Assembly: GCA_934661755.1 (NCBI GenBank) | Contig: CAKUJM010000006.1 | Span: forward strand, 18,404-82,403 | Direction: 5' to 3' | Source of the DNA: an uncultured Lentisphaeria bacterium | GTDB taxonomy: Bacteria; Verrucomicrobiota; Lentisphaeria; Oligosphaerales; Oligosphaeraceae | Length of the DNA stretch: 64,000 bases | In this document: in pieces, positions 45,195 through 53,200 of the stretch | Numbering within the stretch: position 1 is the stretch's first letter | Layout of the letters: each line of letters opens with the position of its first letter | Notes under the pieces: model-generated | What the model saw: the letters and a program-made list of their open reading frames with translations, nothing else | What the model was told of the DNA's origin: nothing | Database searches by the model: none | Position numbers and translations under genes: made by a program

Positions 45195-45215
45195 TTTCAC
45201 TTCCTTGAGTCCGCA

Positions 45216-45270
45216 TTGTCAACAAACCGAAAACATCCGTACTATAACCCCATCGTGGCTCCGTCTCCAA
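45216..45270. promoter_or_regulatory. Overlapping divergent sigma-70-type promoters between the CARF-sigma54 gene and the CARF nuclease gene
   Basis: On the minus strand TTGGAG (45270-45265), 18 bases, TATAGT (45246-45241) points to the regulator gene. On the + strand TTGTCA (45216-45221), 18 bases, TACTAT (45240-45245) points to the nuclease gene. The two -10 elements share the same bases, so the promoters would compete. No GG-N10-GC sigma-54 element is found in this gap on either strand. Confidence 0.4.
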
Positions 45271-45414
45271 ATCGCGTAAAAAAGATTGTTCCCGGATAGA
45301 GTTTTCGTTCTGTCACGACATCTAAAATCCGCCAACCGGCAAAAAAACCGGAAACGGGCGCTATCTTATCAGTACAATTCCCCTTCCCCTCCGCCATCAT
45401 GCCATCATCGAGCC

Positions 45415-47127
45415 ATGGAAAACGAATATACGGACATTGAGCAACTGCTGTATCGATACCAGTTTGCACTTCTTGCCGGAAACGCCGGAGAACAGGAACT
45501 TGCAGAAAAGGCAGTCAGGAACGCAAGCCCCAAGACGGCGACAGAGCTCATTGACGGCGCCAAAACCTTCGCCGAGTCAAACAAAGTCGAGTTGATGACC
45601 GTATACCACTTCGGGAAGGATGATTTTGCGGACGGGCTGTTTTCCAACCTGACGATGGTGAAGAAATGCAAGGAAGACTTGCATAGCCATGCATTGTATT
45701 TTGCCCTGCAGTATTTCTTCAGAAGAGGAAAGACGGAATATGCCCGGACACACCCGCAGCCTCGGATGCCAGATGTTCTGGAAGGCGACCAGGCGGCAAA
45801 AATGGAGGCCCGCCAGCGGGCAATCAATTCCGTTGTCAATGCAGAGCATGATGATTATCCCGAAGGCGAAGACGATGAGGGGCCGTCGTGGACACATAAG
45901 CCTTCAATCCTGCCACTACCCGAATCGGAGGCCGCCGGGGCAGCCTCCCCGGTTCACGAATATGATGTTGTCATCCACACTCTGGGCAAGGACACCAATA
46001 TTCCACAATACTTCTGCATGGAGCAATTTCCCGCAAGGGAACATTGGTTCATCACCTCGGAGGCGTCAGTCGAGAGGATCGATGCGCTGATGCGGATCTT
46101 TCCCGGCCTGCGGCACGAAATAAAAAAGGTGGACGCATTTGCGGTTGCGGATACCACCATCGCACTTAACTCCATCGTAAATGAATTGCCGCCAACGTCC
46201 AGAATCGGCATCAACCTGACTGGCGGAACCAAGCTGATGTTTGCCGGCGCTTTGCAGGCATGTGGCAGGCATGGCAATGTGGAGCCACTCTACTTCGATA
46301 TCGGCAGGGAAAATATCATATTCCTGAACACCGGCGACATCATCCCGTTCAAAGGGGTGAGGACCACCGAGAACTTCTTTGTCGCCAGCGGATACAGAAT
46401 TGTCACTCCGGGGCACTGGAGAGACAATCCCTATCGTGAAAGCAGGCGGAAGCTGACTTTGTGGCTATGGCAGCATAGGAAGGAATTGGGGGCGCTCTAC
46501 TCCACACAGGTTTTTCGCGACTACTGCAAAGCCCGCAATGATAAAAATAAAAAACGCTATGGCGGGTTGCATTCTCTCAATACTGCGGACCAGCCATTTG
46601 CCTGGGAGGGTCAAAACGGTTTTGCGGTCTCCTATGGCAGGGTTGGCAATGGCTTCAGGGCCACAGTGGCTATTGGCGAGAAAAAAATCGAGATACCGAC
46701 AGCAGGTCCGGATTTTGGACGCTACATCACTGGTGGCTGGCTAGAGGAATACGCCTATCTCCGGCTCGAACCGCTGTTGAAGACAGGCAGGATCTTCGAT
46801 CTTCGCATCGGCATGGAGGTGGATTCATATAAGAAGATCAATCCGCTGGACAGCTCTCCGGTCAATGAATGCGATTGCGTATTCACCGATGGACGGCGGC
46901 TGTATATTGTCGAGTGCAAGGCAGGCAACGTAAACTCGGAACAGGTCACCAAGCTGAGCGAGAATGTCAGGGTATACGGCGGCCCCGCCGGACAGGGAAT
47001 TTTATTGTCATCGTTCCAGACCGGCACTGGAGTCATGGAGCAAATCCGCAAGTTCAAGAACATCAGTTCCATCAGCGACAACGATGCAAATGACAATCTG
47101 GCATTTGAAAGGGTGATAATCCCATAA
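45415..47127 (+). CDS. Card1/Can2-like CARF nuclease (DUF1887 family) with a long N-terminal extension
   Basis: A 570-residue protein. Residues about 183-335 are a CARF domain (YDVVIHTLGKDTNIPQYFCM; IGINLTGGTKLMFAGALQA with the GGTK-M loop). Residues about 336-425 are a linker or winged-helix region. Residues 436-535 are a PD-(D/E)xK nuclease: GGWLEEYAYLRLEPLL, NECDCVF (D487) and LYIVECKAG (E500, K502). CARF plus this nuclease is the layout of Card1/Can2, which cut nucleic acids when cyclic oligoadenylate binds. The first 180 residues, helical then acidic and proline-rich, are extra compared with Card1 (about 370 residues). The gene is divergent from the CARF-sigma54 regulator. The ATG at 45415 lacks a Shine-Dalgarno; a TTG at 45286 is possible. 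Confidence 0.87.
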   Translation: MENEYTDIEQLLYRYQFALLAGNAGEQELAEKAVRNASPKTATELIDGAKTFAESNKVELMTVYHFGKDDFADGLFSNLTMVKKCKEDLHSHALYFALQYFFRRGKTEYARTHPQPRMPDVLEGDQAAKMEARQRAINSVVNAEHDDYPEGEDDEGPSWTHKPSILPLPESEAAGAASPVHEYDVVIHTLGKDTNIPQYFCMEQFPAREHWFITSEASVERIDALMRIFPGLRHEIKKVDAFAVADTTIALNSIVNELPPTSRIGINLTGGTKLMFAGALQACGRHGNVEPLYFDIGRENIIFLNTGDIIPFKGVRTTENFFVASGYRIVTPGHWRDNPYRESRRKLTLWLWQHRKELGALYSTQVFRDYCKARNDKNKKRYGGLHSLNTADQPFAWEGQNGFAVSYGRVGNGFRATVAIGEKKIEIPTAGPDFGRYITGGWLEEYAYLRLEPLLKTGRIFDLRIGMEVDSYKKINPLDSSPVNECDCVFTDGRRLYIVECKAGNVNSEQVTKLSENVRVYGGPAGQGILLSSFQTGTGVMEQIRKFKNISSISDNDANDNLAFERVIIP

Positions 47128-47177
47128 AAGAAACGCAGGGCGCCCATCCCCCCACATATCACACCGGCGGGATTCCG

Positions 47178-48299
47178 TCAGGCGCGGGGATGGGCTTTTT
47201 CGTAGACTTGCAGCATCCGGGTGACGTCGACATGGGTATAGATCTGGGTTGTCACCAGGTTGGCGTGTCCAAGCAGCTCCTGGACGGTGCGCAAGTCGGC
47301 GCCGGCCGCCAGCAGATGGGTGGCGAAGGAATGCCGCAGCTTATGCGGGGTGCAGTCCGCCGGCAGTCCGGCCATGGCCACATATTTTTCAAAATCCCGC
47401 TGGATGCTCCGCGGCGTCAGGCGTCCGCCCCGCAGATTGACAAAGAGCGCGGAGTCATCGGCCGCCAGTCCCATTTGTCTCCGGCATTGCAGATATTGCT
47501 CCAGGGCCTTCCTTGCGGGGGCGCCGAGCATGCAGAGCCGCTCCTTCTTGCCTTTGCCGCGCACCCGGAAGCACCCCTGGCGCCAGTCGAGGTCTTCGGC
47601 GGCCAGTCCGGCGGCTTCGCTGATCCGCAGCCCGCCGCTATAGATCACCTCCAGGATCGCGCTGTCGCGCAATCCGAGGAATTGCGCCTCGTCCGCAGTG
47701 ATGCGCCGTCCCGGGGCGCCGCATTGCCCTGATGCCGCGTCCAGCTGCCGCCGCCAGTATCCATTGGGCGTTTCCAACAGCACCGACACCTGGTCGACCG
47801 TGAGGAAAACCGGCAGCCGCCGGGCGCGCTTCAATCCCCGGATCAGGTGGAAGGGGTCGTTTGACAGCATCTCCTCCCGGAGCATGTACCGGAAGAATGA
47901 CCGCAGGCTGGAGAGCTTCCGGTTCACGCTGGATGCGATGCAATGGCGGGCCGACAGCGAAGCGGCAAAATGGCGGGCCGCGGATTCGGTGACTGCGTCC
48001 CAGCGGCACCGCCCGGCATCGCCGTCGATTATTTCCGGGGTGAGCCGCAGGAACTGGGCGATGTCCAGCAGATAGCTGCGGATGGTGTTGGGCGACGCCA
48101 TCCGTCCGGCCTGAAGGTATTTCCGATAGCAGTCGAAGGCGTGGTCATGCCGCAATATGGCGCATTCGCGCTGCAGCTGGCGCAGGGTGTCCTCCGGCCG
48201 GGGCGCGGCCGAGCCGGCGGCATCCGATGGCCTGGCCGCACCGCGCCGCTGGCGTCGTCCGGCTGCATCGGAAACGGGATGGTTCGGGCTTTTCGTCAT
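47178..48299 (-). CDS. Tyrosine recombinase, XerC/XerD-like
   Basis: About 373 residues. The N-terminal SAM-like core-binding domain has YRKYLQAGRMASPNTIRSYLLDIAQFL and SVNRKLSSLRSFFRYM. The catalytic domain has YSGGLRISEAAGL (first Arg), VRGKGKKERLCML (Lys), HKLRHSFATHLL (H-x-x-R) and ELLGHANLVTTQIYTHVD (His and nucleophile Tyr). Its length and overall motifs are close to XerC/D chromosome-dimer resolvases rather than phage integrases, but the N-terminus is longer. ATG starts exist at 48326 and 48299 and a GTG at 48425; the shortest is chosen because upstream residues look non-conserved. It converges with the CARF nuclease gene. It could be the housekeeping Xer protein or mark the edge of the CRISPR island. 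Confidence 0.85.
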   Translation of the reverse strand: MTKSPNHPVSDAAGRRQRRGAARPSDAAGSAAPRPEDTLRQLQRECAILRHDHAFDCYRKYLQAGRMASPNTIRSYLLDIAQFLRLTPEIIDGDAGRCRWDAVTESAARHFAASLSARHCIASSVNRKLSSLRSFFRYMLREEMLSNDPFHLIRGLKRARRLPVFLTVDQVSVLLETPNGYWRRQLDAASGQCGAPGRRITADEAQFLGLRDSAILEVIYSGGLRISEAAGLAAEDLDWRQGCFRVRGKGKKERLCMLGAPARKALEQYLQCRRQMGLAADDSALFVNLRGGRLTPRSIQRDFEKYVAMAGLPADCTPHKLRHSFATHLLAAGADLRTVQELLGHANLVTTQIYTHVDVTRMLQVYEKAHPRA

Positions 48300-48602
48300 C
48301 TTGCCGTTATACAGACTCCTGCGCATGGTCTTCAATGGCGTCAGGCGAAGACGCCGGCGCAGTGGCGTCCGCCATGCCTTTTTGCGGCACGATGCATTCT
48401 GCCGCGGAGGCCCATCGCCATCCACGCCGCAACGGATAATGTAACCTCCGTCAGACAGGCCGTCCCCGCGGCCGCCAATTTTGCCCGGATATGACTTTTA
48501 GATACAAAATACCATCTTCGCGCCATTTGAAAAACGTGCGTTTTTGCGGATAATATGGGTGGATCCGCAAAGTTCACCCGGAAACCGCAAAGGAGGACGA
48601 CT
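48300..48602. other. Divergent intergenic region between the recombinase and the pseudopilin gene
   Basis: About 300 bases. It may encode the extra N-terminal residues of the recombinase if an upstream start is used. Near 48495-48560 it is AT-rich (AGATACAAAATACC, TGCGGATAATATGGG), with GATAAT as a possible -10 for the pseudopilin gene. No further gene is seen. Confidence 0.4.
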
Positions 48603-49427
48603 ATGAAGAACAGACTGCCGCAGCCAGAGAGCTGTCCATTCACCTTGATTGAGCTGCTGGTGGTGATCGCGATCATCGCCATTTTGGCGAGCATGCTGTT
48701 GCCGGCACTCTCCAAGGCGCGGGAAAAGGCCCGCACCGCCACCTGCATTGGCAATTTGCGCCAGATCGGCATGGCGTTTTACATGTACACCGGCGATTTC
48801 GACGGCGACATGCCGCCGATGCAGAACTACTACAACAACAGCAACCCCTACGAGGCCTGCGATGTCTACGATGTCGCGCCGGTCGGCATGGGGGCGATTG
48901 CGGCGGCGGGGCTTTTCGGCAGCACCCCCGCAAGCGCCAGCTATGACAAGCTGACCGGCGTGAACCGCCCCAAGGTCCTGCGCTGCCCGATCGCGGAGAT
49001 CTCGCTTTCAGCATTGCACGGCAGTGGCAGCTGGACCTGGGCGAGCGCCCCGGCGCGGGTGCATTACGCCTATTTCCGCGACTGCCACAACCGGGATGGC
49101 CGCTATAGCGAGCCCTATTCCTACAACGACACCATGGCGCCGCAGATTTGCAAGGCGAACGCCGGCTTCACCATGACCTTCGGATCGCTGCCATCCACGG
49201 TGACCATCACCAACTGCAATTCGCTTTACTACGGCTTTGGCTGCAACAACGACGGCAAGCCGCTATATCCGGCGGGGCTGCATTCCAATGGCATTCCGGC
49301 GCTGCACGCCGACGGCCATGTCGAAAACCATCTGTGGAAGAAGATCAACCGGGCGTCGCTGTCAGGCAACGTCGTCGGCCGCGCCAGGCTGGCATTGCAG
49401 GCCATGGACGGCCGCATCCAGCCATAA
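48603..49427 (+). CDS. Prepilin-type N-terminal cleavage/methylation domain protein (pseudopilin) with H-X9-DG tail
   Basis: A 274-residue protein. The type IV pilin-like leader and first helix are clear: MKNRLPQPESCPFTLIELLVVIAIIAILASMLLPALSKAREKA, with cleavage expected before F of FTLIELL. The C-terminal H-SNGIPALHA-DG motif fits the 'prepilin-type processing-associated H-X9-DG' domain that is massively expanded in Lentisphaerota and Planctomycetota. A strong Shine-Dalgarno AAAGGAGG fixes the start at 48603, rejecting 16 upstream residues. These proteins are probably exposed on the surface and often sit beside glycan-degradation genes, as here. Confidence 0.92.
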   Translation: MKNRLPQPESCPFTLIELLVVIAIIAILASMLLPALSKAREKARTATCIGNLRQIGMAFYMYTGDFDGDMPPMQNYYNNSNPYEACDVYDVAPVGMGAIAAAGLFGSTPASASYDKLTGVNRPKVLRCPIAEISLSALHGSGSWTWASAPARVHYAYFRDCHNRDGRYSEPYSYNDTMAPQICKANAGFTMTFGSLPSTVTITNCNSLYYGFGCNNDGKPLYPAGLHSNGIPALHADGHVENHLWKKINRASLSGNVVGRARLALQAMDGRIQP

Positions 49428-49586
49428 GCCCCCCCCTGGATCCGTGAAGCTGGTTCTTCTGCGCCATGATTCGCCATTTTTCGGCCACATGCTCCCGGCC
49501 GCTTCCCCGAAATCCCCCAATCCCGACGCAAAGCCACCGACTTCTACAATTCCACGAAACACAGTGAATTCAAGGAGAATTGCCTC

Positions 49587-50168
49587 ATGAAAAAATTCAC
49601 CATCCTCATCGTTGCCGGCCTGGCGCTGCTGCCGCTGGCGTTGTCCGCACAGGCGTCGGCGAAGTTCTCCGCCGCCGGTTCCAAGCTGTTTCTGGCCAAT
49701 GGCAAGGACCGCGCCCAGCTTTTGACCTTTGTGCCGATGGCGCCGGGAAAGGACGCCGGCAGCTGGCGCATCACCTGGCAGGGCGGGCATCGGATCGCCG
49801 AGCTGCTCATCCCCGACGGCGGCATCAGCCTGCCGCAATTCACCCGGAAGCTGCGGGTTGAACTGGACATCATGGTGGAGAAGGGGACGAATCTGCTTTC
49901 CGCGGATCTGCGTTTGCTGGACTCCCAGGGCGAGGTATGCGCGATGAACAGCAGCCGCGGCGGAGTGTATACCGGCAGGATGACCGCAAAATGGGAGATC
50001 GCCCCCGGGCAGGAATTCAAGATGGCGTGGGGAAAAAATGTCAATCACCAGATAGATTATCCGGCGTGCATCACCAACCTGGCCTTCCAGATCCAGGGCA
50101 CGGAGGGCGAGGTCACCGTCGGGGAGCTGCGGCTCTTTGCCGACCCCGCCGACCCGGCGGAAAGATAG
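49587..50168 (+). CDS. Secreted protein of unknown function beside glycoside hydrolases
   Basis: A 193-residue protein with a clean signal peptide (MKKFTILIVAGLALLPLALSAQA). The rest is beta-rich (RVELDIMVEKGTNLLSADLRLLDSQGEV, and an ITNLAFQIQG strand), compatible with a jelly-roll carbohydrate-binding module, but no family is recognised. AAGGAG lies about 10 bases before the ATG. It is 72 bases upstream of the large GH-CE15 gene in the same direction, so a role in glycan binding is a reasonable guess. Confidence 0.6.
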   Translation: MKKFTILIVAGLALLPLALSAQASAKFSAAGSKLFLANGKDRAQLLTFVPMAPGKDAGSWRITWQGGHRIAELLIPDGGISLPQFTRKLRVELDIMVEKGTNLLSADLRLLDSQGEVCAMNSSRGGVYTGRMTAKWEIAPGQEFKMAWGKNVNHQIDYPACITNLAFQIQGTEGEVTVGELRLFADPADPAER

Positions 50169-50240
50169 TCCCCGGCCTCCCGGCGTCCTCCGAATCCCCC
50201 TCCGCAGAACAGTTTTTTTTTTCACCCGCCAGCAGAGTCC

Positions 50241-53200
50241 ATGAAACCGCTTTTCGCCTTAATTTCGCTGATAGGCATATCCGCCAGCCTGGCCTTTGCC
50301 AAGCCGATCGAGGTGGCGCACTGTGACTTTTCACGGGTGGCGCCCGCCGCCGGGCAGTCGTCGCTGCCGTATGGGATTGAGCGCATTGCGGATGGATGGC
50401 GGCTTTCCTTCAGCAAGGATGGCCGCTACGAGCTGGAAGTGCCGTATTCGGATCGGTGGCGGAGTTGTCCGGAGAGCATTTCGCTCTATGCGCAATTGCT
50501 TTCCGGACAGGCGCATATCCGGCTGGATCTGCTAAGCCGCAAGGGGCGGGCCTTCACCACGCCGGGGGTGGACCTGGACGGCGGCCAGCGCCGGATGGCC
50601 TTTGACACCAGCGGCATGGCATCCGACCAGGTCTGGCGGCTGCGGCGGATGCAGATCGACGCCACCGCAGGGACGGTGCTGGTGCTCTCCGACATCATGT
50701 TCACCGAAGAGCGCCCGGCAGGCGAGGAACTGCGCTATTCAATAGGCTGCGGCGGGCTGCTGATGCCGGTGTTCAACGCCGGCACCATTTCGCGGATGCG
50801 CGTCGTGGTCCACAACGGCAGCGACGAGCGCATCGAGCGCGAGGTGCGCCTGGACTTCACCGCGCTGGACAGGTCGCAATTTTCCTTTGCGCATCCGGTC
50901 GCCCTGGGGCCGCATGAACGCGTGGCGCTGTCATTGACGGAGGCGCCGCCGCACCATGGGGTCTGGTATGGCGACGCCAGTTCGGACGGCGAGCGGCTGA
51001 TGTTCGCCTACCTTCCGGAAAACGGCCTGGGGGCTCCGGCCAACCCGGAATTCGAGTTCGCGGTCGACAACCACTGGGTCAATCCGTCGGTGATTGAGGC
51101 GATGCGCTATTTAGGCATCCGGGCGATCCGCACCATTGTCGGCTGGGAGCGTCTGCAGCCGCACTCCGGCAGCCGCTGGAATTTCCAGGTCTTCGAGGAC
51201 CGTCTCGATGCCCTGGAAGCCGCCGGCATCAGGATGCGCGAGACCCTGGTCTTCACCCCGCGCTGGGCGGCCCGGGACAATCCCGGCAATGTCCAATTCC
51301 CCCGCAACCGCATGCCGCGAATGGATGCGTGGGACAACTATGTGCGCACCATGGTCCAGCGCTATGGCAGCCGGGTCGAGTTCTTCGAGTTGTGGAACGA
51401 GCCGGATCTGCCGGGGTTCTTCTGCAATCCGGTGGAGGATTACATCAAGCTATGCCGCCGGGCACGGGAGATTGCGCGCGAGGCCAACCCCGGATGCAAG
51501 TTCTCCAGCGGCGGCTTTTCCACGCTCAGCCCGGGGCATCCGGACAAGCCCGGCGCCTTCCACGAGGCGGTATTGAGGGATGCGGCGGACACCTTTGATT
51601 TCCACAGCTACCACGAGCACGGCTATTTCGACCACCATCAGCAGATGGTGGACGGGCACTTCCTGCCCTTGCGGAAAAAATATGGCATCACCGCGCCGTG
51701 GCTGGCCAGCGAAAGCGCGATCCATTCCGCCAAGGGGCTGGACGCAGCCCAGGCCGACTGCCTGTTCAAGCGCCTGCTTTTCACCTGGGCGCGCGGCGCA
51801 TTCAGCTATACCTGGTACGGACTGTGCAACAATGGCTACGACCTCAATTACAGCGAGGACAACTTCGGCCTGATGGACAAGTACATGAATCCGAAGTACG
51901 TCTTCGGGGTCTACGCGGCGCTGATCCGCGTCTACAACGCCGCGCGCTACGCCGGGCAGCCCAGGACCGAGGGCGCGCCATGGCTGTTCGCCTTTGACGT
52001 GCCCGAGGGGATGCTCCTGGCCAACTGGAGCGCCGCGGCGGACACCGGCACCGCCGTGTATGCCGCAATGGCCTCGGGCGGTGAACGCGCCGAGGTGCTT
52101 GACCTGGATGGCAATGCCGTGACCGTCCCCTGCCGCGGCGGCGTGGCGCTCTTCCCGGTCGCGCCAACCGGCGCCAGCCTCCATGTCATGGGCGCCCGGG
52201 CGATCACCTCCGTCCGCCAGGCCGCCGCGCTTTCGCTTCCCGGCGCCATCTTCGCCGGTGCGGACACCGGCTGCGTGCTGCGCATCTCCAACCCCTGGCC
52301 GGAGGCGGCAAGCTGCGCGATAATTCCGGAGAAAAAAGCCGGCATGGCCATCAACGGCCTGCCGTCGGAGGTTAAATTATCCCCCGGCGGCAATACCTCA
52401 TTGCCCTTCAGCCTCCGCTGCGACGACGCGGAGGCCGGCGAGCTGCGGATTGTACTGCGCTTCGGCCAGGATGAACCGGTTGCGGTGAGCGCGCCGCTGC
52501 ATTTCGCCAAGTTCTCGCCGGGGACGGATTTTGCGTCCCGGCCGCCGGATTTCGAGTTGAAGGACTATGCCCAGATCGAGGGCAACTTCGAGTTCGACCC
52601 CGCCAAGACCGCGGGGTTGTGGCAGGGCTTCAACGACCTGAGCGCCAGGGTCTGGTTCGGCCAGGACCGCGAGAATTTCAGGCTGCTGGCCATGGTGCGG
52701 GACGACCGCCATTGCCCCAGCCCGGAACCGTACATGCTCTGGTTTGGCGACAGCGTCCAATTCGACCTGGGCTTTGCCGGCCAGAAGGGCTATTTTGAGG
52801 TCGGGGCCAGCCAGAAACCGGATGGCGGGGCGGCCAATGCCGCCTGCTGGATCGTCCCGGAGGGCTTCAAGACCGACGAGGTGCAGTCGGCAATGTCATG
52901 CTCCGTCGAACGCCAGGGCATCCACACCCTCTACCGCTTCACCATTCCGCTGCGCGCACTGGGAGTCACGCCGGCGGCGCTGTCCCGCGGTTTCCGGTTC
53001 AATCTGCTGGTCAATGACAGCGACGACGGTGTGGCGCGCAAATGCTTCATCCGCCTGGCGCCGGGAATCGGCTCCAACCTGACGATTGAGCATGCGCCGA
53101 TGGCGCTTTGCGCACTGCCGCCGGGATGCGCCCCCGATGACGCCGCCACCCAGACGCCGCCATCAGACAAAAAACACCCTCGGGATTCCATCATGGAGTT

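Noticed and set aside
43596..45200. Calling the sigma-54 protein RtcR
   Set aside because: Domain layout is the same, but no rtcA/rtcB genes are in the window and the gene heads a cmr operon, so the RNA-repair name would mislead.
45201..45414. Sigma-54 promoter for the Card1-like gene
   Set aside because: I looked for GG-N10-GC on both strands in this gap and found none. CCGGCAAAAAAACCGG has GG-N10-GG only. The gene is more likely read by sigma-70 polymerase.
47178..48299. Integrase of a mobile element carrying the CRISPR island
   Set aside because: Motifs and length fit XerC/D. No tRNA, attachment-site duplication or other mobility gene was found nearby, so I do not call an integrative element.
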